Below are positions 18,711 to 25,617 of a stretch of DNA of 64,000 bases, one piece after another. The notes under the pieces were generated by a model. The model ran no database searches, was not told the origin of the DNA, and saw only the letters and a list, made by a program, of their open reading frames with translations. Origin of the DNA: Thermophilibacter gallinarum. Its GTDB lineage: Bacteria > Actinomycetota > Coriobacteriia > Coriobacteriales > Atopobiaceae. Made by a program: the position numbers and the translations under genes. The stretch spans positions 1-64,000 of the forward strand of contig NZ_JADCJZ010000002.1 of assembly GCF_014982725.1 (NCBI RefSeq), written 5' to 3'. Positions within the stretch are counted from its first letter, which is position 1. Each line of letters opens with the position of its first letter.

Positions 18711-19556
18711 CTAGCCCTTGACCGCGCCCGCGGCGACGCCCTTGATGATGTACTTCTGGCACGACAGGTAGAACACGACGACCGGGATGACGGCCATGAT
18801 GAGCGCCGCCATGATGGCGCCCATGTCGACGCGCCCGTAGGACCCCTTCATGAACTGGATCACGATGGAGATCGTCTTGTACTCCGTGGTGTCGAGCACC
18901 AGGTACGGCAGCAGGAAGTCGTTCCAGATCCACATCGTCTGAAGGATGCCGACGGAGATGAACGTGGGCTTCATGATGGGGATGACCACCGTGAAGAACG
19001 TCCTTATCGGCCCCGCGCCGTCGATGAGCGCGGCCTCCTCGATCTCGATGGGTATGGTCTTCACGAAGCCGCAGAACATGAACACCGCCAGCCCCGCGCC
19101 GAACCCAAGGTAGATGACGATGATGCCCCAGGGCGTGCCGAGGCCCAGGCGGTCGGCGATGAGCGACAGCGTGAACATGACCATCTGGAACGGCACGACC
19201 ATGGAGAAGACGCACAGGTAGTAGACGGCCTTGGTGAAGCGGTTCTGCACGCGCGTGATGTACCAGGCGCACATGGAGGTGCAGATCAGGATGACCGCGA
19301 CCGAGCCCACTGTGATGAAGACGGTCCAGCCGACGGAATCGAGGAACCCGTACTTGTCGATCGCCGTCTGGTAGTTCTCGAGCCCGATCAAGGTCTGCTC
19401 GGTGGGCAGCTCGAAGGGCTCGAGGTTGATGAACATCTTGTTCTTGAACGAGTTGAACAGCACCACGACGACGGGCAGCAGCCACACGACGCAGAGAAAC
19501 GCCATGAGGCCCGTGCCGGCCCAGTTGAGGGCGCTGCGCTCCTTCTTGGTCGACAT
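18711..19556 (-). CDS. malG: Sugar ABC transporter permease, MalG-like
   Basis: Inner-membrane subunit of the maltodextrin-type importer. The 281-residue protein has six predicted membrane segments and the EAA loop IEEAALIDGAGPIRTFFTVV near 190, whose helix docks on the ATPase. A preserved C-terminal SCQKYIIKGVAAGAVKG is typical of MalG-type permeases. Its ATG overlaps the malF stop by one base (TGATG). It forms the channel with MalF. Confidence 0.93.
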   Translation of the reverse strand: MSTKKERSALNWAGTGLMAFLCVVWLLPVVVVLFNSFKNKMFINLEPFELPTEQTLIGLENYQTAIDKYGFLDSVGWTVFITVGSVAVILICTSMCAWYITRVQNRFTKAVYYLCVFSMVVPFQMVMFTLSLIADRLGLGTPWGIIVIYLGFGAGLAVFMFCGFVKTIPIEIEEAALIDGAGPIRTFFTVVIPIMKPTFISVGILQTMWIWNDFLLPYLVLDTTEYKTISIVIQFMKGSYGRVDMGAIMAALIMAVIPVVVFYLSCQKYIIKGVAAGAVKG

Positions 19557-20398
19557 CACTGCTGCACCTCCTTGGAGCGCGTGGCACGCAGCTGGATGAG
19601 GCCGATGGCAACGACGATCAGGCAGAAGATGACCGCCTTCGCCTGGCCGACGCCCTCCCAGCCGACGCGGCCGTAGAACGTGTTGTAGATGTTGAGCGCG
19701 AGCATCTCCGACATCTTGGACGGCTCGCCGGCGGTGAGCGACAGGTTCTGGTCGAAGAGCTTGAAGCCGTTGGTGAGCGAGAGGAACATGCAGATCGTGA
19801 TCGACGACATCATCATCGGGATCGTGACGTCCACGAGCCTGCGCCAGGCGCTCGCACCGTCGATGGCGGCCGCCTCGAGCACATCGCCGGGGATCGACTG
19901 CAGGCCGGCGATGTAGATGATCATCATGTAGCCGATCTGCTGCCAGGCGACCAGGATGACGAGGCCGACGAAGCCGTACCACTCGTTGAGGTTCAGCGCC
20001 TGCGAGTACTGGGCGAGGATGCCGTTGAAGATGAGCTGCCAGATGTAGCCCAGGACGATGCCGCCGATGAGGTTGGGCATGAAGAAGACCGTGCGGAACA
20101 GGTTGGTGCCGCGCAGCTTCCTGGTGAGGGCGAGCGCTATCGCGAACGCGATGACGTTGATGACGAGGACGGACACGACGGTGAACAGGGCCGTGTACCA
20201 GAACGAGTGCTGGAAGACGGTGTCCTGCACCGCCAGGACGAAGTTCGAGAAGCCCACGAACGTCGCATCGGTGACCGTGGTGAAGTCGCACAGCGACAGC
20301 CACAGGCCCAGGAGGAACGGGGCCACGAAGCCGATGAGGAACGCCAGGAACGTGGGCAGGACGAAGATGGGGAGGTACTTCTTGATCGCCTTCTCCAT
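19556..20398 (-). CDS. malF: Sugar ABC transporter permease, MalF/UgpA-like
   Basis: A 280-residue permease with six predicted membrane segments, starting KKYLPIFVLPTFLAFLIGFV. The EAA loop LEAAAIDGASAWRRLVDVTI lies near 185. It is the short MalF type without the large periplasmic P2 domain of the enterobacterial protein. ATG 20398 is chosen because AAGGAGG precedes it and longer in-frame codons lack a hydrophobic start. It partners MalG and the binding lipoprotein upstream. Confidence 0.92.
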   Translation of the reverse strand: MEKAIKKYLPIFVLPTFLAFLIGFVAPFLLGLWLSLCDFTTVTDATFVGFSNFVLAVQDTVFQHSFWYTALFTVVSVLVINVIAFAIALALTRKLRGTNLFRTVFFMPNLIGGIVLGYIWQLIFNGILAQYSQALNLNEWYGFVGLVILVAWQQIGYMMIIYIAGLQSIPGDVLEAAAIDGASAWRRLVDVTIPMMMSSITICMFLSLTNGFKLFDQNLSLTAGEPSKMSEMLALNIYNTFYGRVGWEGVGQAKAVIFCLIVVAIGLIQLRATRSKEVQQ

Positions 20399-20480
20399 GA
20401 GACCTCCTTCCCTATGGATGGGGCGGTGGGTGAGGGAAGGCACCCACCGCCCGGGTCGGACGAGATTACTTTGAGTTGCC

Positions 20481-21824
20481 CTATGCCTTGGAGGCGGCAG
20501 CCTCGGTGGCCCAGCCGTCGACGAAGGCGGTCACGACGCCGTCCCAGTTGCCGTCGGTCTGGTCGGCCGCATAGGTGGTGAGGGCGGAGCCCACGCCGTT
20601 CTTCCACTCCTCGGAGGGCATGGTCGAGAAGTTCCAGGAGACCGGGGTCTTCTCGGCGTTGATCTCATCCGCGAGGTTGTTGAGGACGTTCGTGGACTCG
20701 AGGTTGGCCTCGAACGGGATCACGAAGCCCATGCCGGCCTCGCCGGAGGGCATGGCGCCCTCGGAGCCGCACATGGCCTTGACGCCGGTCTCGGAGGTGA
20801 CGCACCAGTTGATGAAGTCGAGCGTGGCCTGGATGTCCTCCTCAGCGGCGTTCTTGTTCACGCACCAGTAGTTCTCGGAGCCGGTGCAGATGCCCTGGTT
20901 CTCCTCGCCGTCCACGCCGATGTAGATCGGGATCAGGGCGAGGTTCTCGTCGCCCACCTCGGCGACGTTGGCGTACTCCCACGTTCCGTTCTGATAGAAG
21001 ACACACTGACCGGTCACGAACTCGGCCGTGGCGTCATCGGCAGTCTTGGTGGAGAGCTGGGTGGGGTCGCAGGTGGCGTTGTTGATGTAGAGGTCCCAGA
21101 TCTGGCGGTAGTTGTCCAGGTAGGTGCCCTTGATGGCGTCGGTGTTGTCGATGCCGTCAGCCTGGTACTCGTAGTAGATCGGCAGGTTGGCGAGGTGGGT
21201 CTTGAAGCGCCAGTCGGAGGAGCCGTCCATGCCGGCCGAGCCGAAGGCGGAGAAGCCGAGCTCGTCCTTGCGGGCGGTGATATCCTCCGCGACGGACTTG
21301 AGGCTGTCGAAGTTGGTTATGTCGTCGGTGCTGTAGCCGGCCTTCTCGAGCAGGGACTTGTTGCAGATGATGCCGTAGGACTCGATGACGTAGGCGATGC
21401 CCTTGGTCTTGTCGTCGTCGCCCTTGAGGGCATAGGCGTCGTTGGTCAGCTGACCCATGATCTCGGTGTCGTCGAGGTCATAGCAGTAGTCCTTCCAGGA
21501 GGCGAGGCCCACCGGGCCGTTGACCTGGAAGAGCGTGGGGGCGTCCGTCTTGGCCATCTCGGACTTGAGCGTGGTCTCGTACTGGCCGGAGGCGGCCGTC
21601 ATGACCGTCACGGGCACGCCCGTCTCCTCGGTGTAGAGCTCGGCGAGCTCCTGCCACTGCGCATCCTGCTCGGGCTTGAAGTTGAGGTAGTAGACCTTGC
21701 CGGCGGCCTGCTTGTCTCCGCCGCCGCTGCTCTGCTCGCCGCCGCAGCCGGCGAGTGCGACCGCACCCGCACCTGCCATGAGGCCGAGACCTGCCTGCAC
21801 GAACTGACGCCTCTTCATCAACAT
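20481..21824 (-). CDS. malE: Carbohydrate-binding lipoprotein of the mal transporter
   Basis: Extracellular solute-binding protein (family 1), anchored as a lipoprotein. The signal begins MKRRQFVQAG, with a hydrophobic core and lipobox VALAGC (Cys at about residue 27), followed by a Gly/Ser-rich linker and a two-lobed binding domain to the end of the 447-residue protein. Features such as LFQVNGPVGLASWKD and GQCVFYQNGTWEYANV are typical of maltose/oligosaccharide binders. Two starts exist (ATG 21824, ATG 21818); the AGGAGGG site fits both. First and probably most expressed gene of the operon. The exact sugar is unknown. Confidence 0.9.
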   Translation of the reverse strand: MLMKRRQFVQAGLGLMAGAGAVALAGCGGEQSSGGGDKQAAGKVYYLNFKPEQDAQWQELAELYTEETGVPVTVMTAASGQYETTLKSEMAKTDAPTLFQVNGPVGLASWKDYCYDLDDTEIMGQLTNDAYALKGDDDKTKGIAYVIESYGIICNKSLLEKAGYSTDDITNFDSLKSVAEDITARKDELGFSAFGSAGMDGSSDWRFKTHLANLPIYYEYQADGIDNTDAIKGTYLDNYRQIWDLYINNATCDPTQLSTKTADDATAEFVTGQCVFYQNGTWEYANVAEVGDENLALIPIYIGVDGEENQGICTGSENYWCVNKNAAEEDIQATLDFINWCVTSETGVKAMCGSEGAMPSGEAGMGFVIPFEANLESTNVLNNLADEINAEKTPVSWNFSTMPSEEWKNGVGSALTTYAADQTDGNWDGVVTAFVDGWATEAAASKA

Positions 21825-21847
21825 GACGTGCTCCCTCCTACTTCTTC

Positions 21848-21886
21848 GAAACGTTCCTCTCCGATGCGAGATATTGGAAACGTTTC
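21848..21886 (-). promoter_or_regulatory. LacI-type operators in the mal leader
   Basis: A perfect 10-bp palindrome GAAACGTTTC (21877-21886) and a near copy GAAACGTTCC (21848-21857) lie 29 bp apart between the promoter and the first gene. This shape is common for LacI/GalR or CcpA-type operators. Binding here would block transcription downstream of the start site. Confidence 0.65.
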
Positions 21887-21902
21887 ATTTTCCGTTGGTT
21901 GC

Positions 21903-21931
21903 ATTAGAGCACGCGATAAGGCTACTTACAA
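21903..21931 (-). promoter_or_regulatory. Promoter of the mal operon
   Basis: On the minus strand TTGTAA (21926-21931) and TCTAAT (21903-21908) are 17 bp apart, placing the start site just upstream of the operators and about 70 bp before the malE start codon. A further palindrome TTGGAAAGGGTTCCAA at 21996-22011 could be an upstream operator. Confidence 0.55.
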
Positions 21932-22044
21932 CTGGTATTTCTTTAAGGAACCGGCTGGCGCCGATTTGGTACCGTTCGCGTTATACCGGCAGAATTTGGA
22001 AAGGGTTCCAAGCGAGATCGGACGCACGGGCGCGACATGCGCAC

Positions 22045-22076
22045 AAAAAAGGGGCGGCGCCCCATTGCGCCGCCCC
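22045..22076 (-). terminator. Strong intrinsic terminator upstream of the mal promoter
   Basis: A perfect 10-bp GC stem (GGGGCGGCGC/GCGCCGCCCC, loop 22061-22066) is followed on the minus strand by six U. It ends a transcript coming from about 22300 that carries the small ORF at 22227-22286, and lies 220 bp before malE. Confidence 0.85.
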
Positions 22077-22226
22077 GCCTCGTCTGTACTTTGGAATCAC
22101 CCGTGTCTCTGCGAATCGATACTGGACAACTGGGTATTCAACTTGGGCCCGCTTCGAGTGTTCCTGTCATCAGTCCGTTCCGAAATACGTTTCGGAGAAC
22201 GTTGGCGAGTGCGCTCGCCCCAGATG

Positions 22227-22286
22227 TTATAGGACCTCGGTCGCACGGTCGGCGGGCCCAAACAGCACGTTCTCTTCTGTGTTCAT
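22227..22286 (-). CDS. Candidate 19-codon small ORF or leader peptide
   Basis: ATG 22286 is preceded by AAGGAGG at an 8-base spacing, one of the best ribosome sites in the window, and encodes 19 residues (MNTEENVLFG then PADRATEVL) before TAA. It is followed by 150 nt with small hairpins and then a textbook terminator at 22045-22076. I do not recognise the peptide. It may be a leader peptide, a stand-alone small protein or a gene remnant. It sits in the 665-bp gap 21825-22489 between malE and rplT, which otherwise holds the mal promoter/operators, this terminator and the rplT terminator. Confidence 0.4.
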   Translation of the reverse strand: MNTEENVLFGPADRATEVL

Positions 22287-22438
22287 TGGACTCGCCTCCT
22301 TCTGACGGTCGCTGAGCTGTAGCGACGGTACCCTCGCTTACTCTCCTTGTTCCCGCGCAAGCAGGGTTTACACGCTCGTCTCAAAACGCTCCGCGAACGG
22401 TCCTAATCGTCCGGCAGACGGTATCTCTCTACAAGAAA

Positions 22439-22465
22439 GCGCCCTGGGCGAGAAACCCAGGGCGC
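22439..22465 (-). terminator. Terminator of the infC-rpmI-rplT operon
   Basis: A perfect 10-bp stem (GCGCCCTGGG/CCCAGGGCGC) with a 7-nt loop lies 25 bp past the rplT stop and is followed on the minus strand by TTTCTTG. Confidence 0.8.
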
Positions 22466-22489
22466 TCGTTTCGCGTTATGTGCGCGACG

Positions 22490-22855
22490 CTACTCGGCGT
22501 CGGCGAGGGCCTTCTTGGCGACCTCGGCGATGTCGGCGAAGGTCTGCTCGTCGCTGTAGGCGATCTCGGCGAGGACCTTGCGGTCGAGCTCGACGCCGGC
22601 GAGCTTGAGGCCGTGCATGAGCTTGCTGTAGGAGAGGCCGTTCATGCGGGCGGCGGCGTTGATGCGCTGGATCCACAGAGCGCGGAAGTCGCGCTTCTTG
22701 TTGCGGCGGTCGCGGTAGGCGTACTGACCGGAGTGCTGCGCCTGCTCCTTCATGCCGCGGAACGTGCGGGAACGGACTCCGTAGTAGCCCTTGGTGCGCT
22801 CGGCGAGCGTGTTGCGCTTCTTACGGCCGGCGACGGCGCGCTTGACTCGTGCCAT
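22490..22855 (-). CDS. rplT: Ribosomal protein bL20
   Basis: A 121-residue bL20, needed for early 50S assembly, where it binds 23S rRNA domain I/II. The Lys/Arg-rich N-terminal helix ([26 protein letters not shown]) is present in pieces [13 protein letters not shown] and KGYYGVRSR, and [16 protein letters not shown] is the conserved central block. It is likely the autoregulator of the operon through the leader upstream of infC, as in other bacteria. Last gene of infC-rpmI-rplT, 49 bp after rpmI. Confidence 0.98.
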   Translation of the reverse strand: MARVKRAVAGRKKRNTLAERTKGYYGVRSRTFRGMKEQAQHSGQYAYRDRRNKKRDFRALWIQRINAAARMNGLSYSKLMHGLKLAGVELDRKVLAEIAYSDEQTFADIAEVAKKALADAE

Positions 22856-22904
22856 GTCTGATCAACTCCTTGGTGAGAACTGCAAATCGGGACGCGAGAA
22901 GCGC

Positions 22905-23102
22905 CTACTTGGAACCCATGCGCTGGGAAACGGTCTTGACGTCGGCGTCGGAGATGACGGTCTCCTGGCGGAAGCCGCGGATGCGCTTCGGGGACTTCTT
23001 GGTGAGGATGTGGCTCTTGAACGCCTTGGCGCGCATGATCTTGCCAGAGCCGGTGCGGCGGAAGCGCTTGGCCGTACCCTTGTGGGTCTTCATCTTGGGC
23101 AT
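22905..23102 (-). CDS. rpmI: Ribosomal protein bL35
   Basis: A 65-residue bL35 starting [20 protein letters not shown], the diagnostic N-terminus, and rich in Lys/Arg as expected for an rRNA-bound 50S protein. It is separated from infC by one base and is co-transcribed with infC and rplT. Confidence 0.98.
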   Translation of the reverse strand: MPKMKTHKGTAKRFRRTGSGKIMRAKAFKSHILTKKSPKRIRGFRQETVISDADVKTVSQRMGSK

Positions 23103-23103
23103 G

Positions 23104-23676
23104 CTAGTTCTCCTTCTCCGTGGTGACGTTCTCGTCCTTCTCGTCCTTCTTGTCGAAGGCGCCCTTGATCGGGACGATGGTCATGTGCATGTTGCGACCC
23201 TCCATGAGCGGCTTCTGCTCGACGGAGGCGACGTCCTTGAGGTCCTCGGCCAGACGGTCCAGGACGAGGCGGCCCTGCTCCGGGTGGGCCATCTCACGAC
23301 CGCGGAACATGATCGTGATCTTGACGCGCGCACCCTTCTTGAGGAAGCGCAGCACGTGGCCCTTCTTGGTCTCGTAGTCGCCCACGTCGATCTTGGGACG
23401 GAACTTCATCTCCTTGATCTCGACCTTGGACTGGTTCTTGCGGGCGGCCTTGGCCTTGCGGTCCTGCTCGTACTTGAACTTCTTGTAGTCGAGCATCTTG
23501 CAGACGGGGGGATCTGCGTTGGGCGCGATCTCCACCAGGTCGAGGCCCTGATCGAGCGCGATGCGCAGGGCGTCGCGGACGCCGAAGAGGCCCATCTGGG
23601 AGCCGTCGACGCCAATCAGGCGGCACGTGCGCGATGTGATCTCCTCATTGATGCGAGGACCATCGTTTCTGGCTAT
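23104..23676 (-). CDS. infC: Translation initiation factor IF-3 with AUA start codon
   Basis: IF-3 prevents 30S-50S joining and checks the start codon-tRNA match. The 190-residue protein has the N-domain ([20 protein letters not shown], residues 6-25), a Lys-rich linker, and the C-domain ([18 protein letters not shown]). An in-frame stop lies just upstream, and the only codon with a proper ribosome site (AGGAAGG, 8 bases away) that keeps the conserved N-terminus is ATA 23676. The first in-frame ATG (23595) would remove the conserved start. Non-AUG starts are a known autoregulatory feature of infC. A short acidic tail ([16 protein letters not shown]) is unusual. Confidence 0.93.
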   Translation of the reverse strand: MARNDGPRINEEITSRTCRLIGVDGSQMGLFGVRDALRIALDQGLDLVEIAPNADPPVCKMLDYKKFKYEQDRKAKAARKNQSKVEIKEMKFRPKIDVGDYETKKGHVLRFLKKGARVKITIMFRGREMAHPEQGRLVLDRLAEDLKDVASVEQKPLMEGRNMHMTIVPIKGAFDKKDEKDENVTTEKEN

Positions 23677-23851
23677 CGTTCACACCTTCCTCTCGCTGCG
23701 ACTCTCGCCGCATAAAAAAATCCCCTGGCGCCAAGCGGCCGTCCAGGAGACATGAACCCGCCCCGGGGGCGGAGGTGCTTGTCTGACCAGACAGCTGCCG
23801 AGAGGCGCCGTGTAGGTGGGGGCCGTTTGCCCCGCTTCGCAAAACGCACAC
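23677..23851 (-). promoter_or_regulatory. L20-type attenuator leader of infC-rpmI-rplT
   Basis: A 175-nt untranslated leader between the mapped promoter and the AUA start. It contains a terminator hairpin (stem 23721-23750, TCTCCTGG with CCAGGGGA, then seven U at 23714-23720) only 38 nt before the start codon. Premature termination upstream of infC controlled by bL20 is known in Gram-positive bacteria (L20 leader). Here the layout matches, though the bL20-binding fold was not verified. Confidence 0.7.
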
Positions 23852-23857
23852 TGGAGA

Positions 23858-23886
23858 ACAATAGCATGCGCGCCGGGCGCGGGCAA
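23858..23886 (-). promoter_or_regulatory. Promoter of infC-rpmI-rplT
   Basis: On the minus strand TTGCCC (23881-23886) and TATTGT (23858-23863) are separated by 17 bp, placing the start near 23851. The spacer coincides with the left arm of a perfect inverted repeat. Confidence 0.7.
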
Positions 23887-23915
23887 GAGGTTTTTCTCGC
23901 CGGCGCCCGGCGCGC
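23868..23915. repeat. Perfect 13-bp inverted repeat overlapping the infC promoter
   Basis: GCGCGCCGGGCGC (23868-23880) and its complement (23903-23915) flank a 22-bp loop holding the infC -35 box. Read as RNA from the ferritin side it could act as the ferritin terminator. As DNA it encloses promoter elements of the next operon. Confidence 0.75.
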
Positions 23916-23960
23916 GGGCAGTTCAGAAACTCTTCACAGGCCGGGATGGGCGGCCGCGCC

Positions 23961-24479
23961 CTAGAGGTTGAGCGACGCGGACTGGACGTAGGTGCGGGCC
24001 TGGTACTCGCGGTCCAGGTCGTAGAGGCCCTTGGGGTCGCAGCCGAAGAGCTTCATGTTGGTGATCATGTCGCGTGCGTTGGTCTCCTCCTCGCCCTGCT
24101 CCTCCACGAACCAGTCGAGGAACTTCATCGTGCGCACGTCGTGCAGCTCGTGGGCGACCTCGTAGCAGTGATGGATGAGGCTCGTGACGTACTCCTCGTG
24201 CGCGAGGCCCGCCTCGAGCGGGGCGAGGTCGTTCTCGAAGGTCTTGTCGGGCTTGGCGATGGCCTCCATCGTGGGCTTGAAGTCGTTGTCCAGGAGGTAG
24301 CGGCGGATGGCCAGGGCGTGGTCCATCTCCTCCTTGGCCTGGATCTCGTACCAGTTGGCAAAGCCCTTGAGGCCGCGGTCGTCGTAGTAGTCCGCGAAGG
24401 TGAGGTAGAGGTAGGCGGAGTACATCTCCTTGTTGATCTGCTCGTTGAGGACGGTGGTAACCTCGCTCGAGAGTGCCAT
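23961..24479 (-). CDS. ftnA: Ferritin (FtnA type)
   Basis: A 172-residue non-heme ferritin for iron storage. It has the four-helix-bundle pattern with ferroxidase ligands: E in NEQINKEMYSAYLYL (about residue 17), EEMDHA (E50/H53) and EEQGEEE (near 126-130). The Tyr in YLYLTF is also conserved. Length fits bacterial ferritin rather than heme-bearing bacterioferritin. A TATATAGT box lies about 45 bp upstream, directly below tRNA-Leu, so it may have its own promoter or read through from the tRNA. Its 3' side runs into the infC promoter. Confidence 0.94.
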   Translation of the reverse strand: MALSSEVTTVLNEQINKEMYSAYLYLTFADYYDDRGLKGFANWYEIQAKEEMDHALAIRRYLLDNDFKPTMEAIAKPDKTFENDLAPLEAGLAHEEYVTSLIHHCYEVAHELHDVRTMKFLDWFVEEQGEEETNARDMITNMKLFGCDPKGLYDLDREYQARTYVQSASLNL

Positions 24480-24541
24480 GGCGCTTCCCTTCTCCTTGGG
24501 TCTCTATGTCCGGACACGTTGACTATATACCCAGAAGGAGC

Positions 24542-24626
24542 TGGTGCCCGAGGTGGGACTCGAACCCACACGAGTTGCCTCAGCGGTTTTTGAGACCGCC
24601 GCGTCTGCCATTCCGCCACTCGGGCA
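24542..24626 (-). tRNA. tRNA-Leu (anticodon CAA)
   Basis: An 85-nt class II tRNA with a long variable arm. Acceptor TGCCCGA pairs with TCGGGCA, the anticodon stem GCGGT/ACCGC holds loop CTCAAAA (anticodon CAA, reading UUG), the variable arm is present, the T loop is GGTTCGAGTC, and CCA is encoded. It is located upstream of ferritin on the same strand. Confidence 0.97.
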
Positions 24627-24692
24627 CGGCGGCTTGCGCCGGCAGAAAGACTATACCAGAGCTCGTCAGACCGGGCGTCCTGACGCCCTCAC

Positions 24693-24917
24693 GAGGGTTT
24701 GGGTTCGACGACGGCGCGCGCGGGCGCAACTGGACGGCAAAATGCCTGATGGCACATAGATACTCGAACCGACTCGGAGAAACTCGAACCCAAACCCAAA
24801 ACGGGTTTGGGTTCGAAAAACGGCGAGAAATGCGGCCGATATCATTATCTCAATCGATTACCTGCGGTTTTGCTGACGATGGGCCCTGATTCGTCGCGCA
24901 TTCGAACCCAAACCCTC
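24693..24917. repeat. Tandem pair of inverted-repeat units, TTTGGGTTCGA arms
   Basis: Four copies of GGGTTTGGGTTCGA alternate in orientation: forward 24695, reverse 24784, forward 24803, reverse 24902. The middle two form a perfect 14-bp hairpin with a 5-nt loop, and the outer two are a perfect 16-bp pair. The tract therefore reads as two back-to-back units of about 100 bp. The second unit is clearly AT-richer than its surroundings. It fills the 311-bp gap between tRNA-Leu and the MBL-fold gene. No ORF or U-tract marks it as a simple gene or terminator. Confidence 0.85.
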
Positions 24918-24937
24918 GAAAGCGTCGACGACGGACG

Positions 24938-25573
24938 CTAGCGCAGGAAGGGGTTGGTGGCGAGCTCGCGGCCCATCGAGGTCGCAGGGCCGTGGCCGCA
25001 GAGCAGCATGGTGTCGGGGGCGATCTCCGCCGCCATGCGCGCGAGCGACGCCATGATCGTGGCCTCGTCGCCTCCCCTGAGGTCGGTGCGGCCGTGGCTG
25101 CCGGGGAAGAGCGTGTCACCCACGAACGCGACGCCCTCGGCGCTGCCCCCGCCCACGAGCACGATGCCGCCCGGCGTGTGACCCGGGGTCTCCATGACGG
25201 TGAAGGTGGCGGTACCCACGGGAAGCACATCGCCCTCGGCGAGCGTGCGGTCGGGGTCGGGGGCGTTCTCGTCGTAGCTGCGGCCGACCTCGCTCGTCTC
25301 GCCCGCATGGCGGGCGAGCTCGGCGTCGGCTGCGTGGATCGCGTATGAGGCGCCCGTCTCCCGCACGAGGGCGGCGACGCCGCCGACGTGGTCGCCGTGT
25401 CCGTGCGTCGCGACCACCCACCTCACGCGCACGTCGTCGAGGACGGTCGCGAGCTGCGCGCCGGACCCGCCGGGGTCAACCACCAGGCACTCCCCCGCGC
25501 TCACGTAGGCGTAGCAGTTGGTCTGCAGCGGCGTCACCACGAACTGCCGCAGCTCGTCGTCCTTCTCGGCCAT
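24938..25573 (-). CDS. MBL-fold metal-dependent hydrolase (glyoxalase II-like)
   Basis: A 211-residue single-domain metallo-beta-lactamase-fold protein. It has the metal motif THGHGDHVGG (HxHxDH, near residue 55), TPGHTPGG (third His), FVGDTLFPGSHGRTDL (bridging Asp) and LLCGHGPAT (last His). This YcbL-like group usually acts on thioesters such as S-lactoylglutathione or on unknown cytosolic substrates. The C-terminal glutathione-binding domain of true glyoxalase II is missing. ATG 25573 follows GAGGAGGG. It lies 44 bp after relA and is probably co-transcribed. Confidence 0.9.
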   Translation of the reverse strand: MAEKDDELRQFVVTPLQTNCYAYVSAGECLVVDPGGSGAQLATVLDDVRVRWVVATHGHGDHVGGVAALVRETGASYAIHAADAELARHAGETSEVGRSYDENAPDPDRTLAEGDVLPVGTATFTVMETPGHTPGGIVLVGGGSAEGVAFVGDTLFPGSHGRTDLRGGDEATIMASLARMAAEIAPDTMLLCGHGPATSMGRELATNPFLR

Positions 25574-25598
25574 CAAACCCTCCTCAGCAACGAGTCAA

Positions 25599-25611
25599 AG
25601 GGACGGTCCCT
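25599..25611. repeat. Short palindrome AGGGACGGTCCCT next to relA stop
   Basis: Perfect 6-bp arms around one base in the gap between relA and the MBL gene, flanked by CAA and CTTGG. Its GGGAC...GTCCC core resembles extragenic palindrome remnants such as the one at 13768. It may equally be a short processing hairpin. Confidence 0.4.
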
Positions 25612-25617
25612 CTTGGC

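Noticed and set aside
22290-22340. A second T-box (GAGGGTACCGTCG on the minus strand)
   Set aside because: Only a short partial match, with no Stem I motifs upstream and no aminoacyl or amino-acid gene downstream.
24938-25573. Beta-lactamase resistance gene
   Set aside because: The MBL fold is of the short glyoxalase II/YcbL type, with no signal peptide and no class B lactamase residues.
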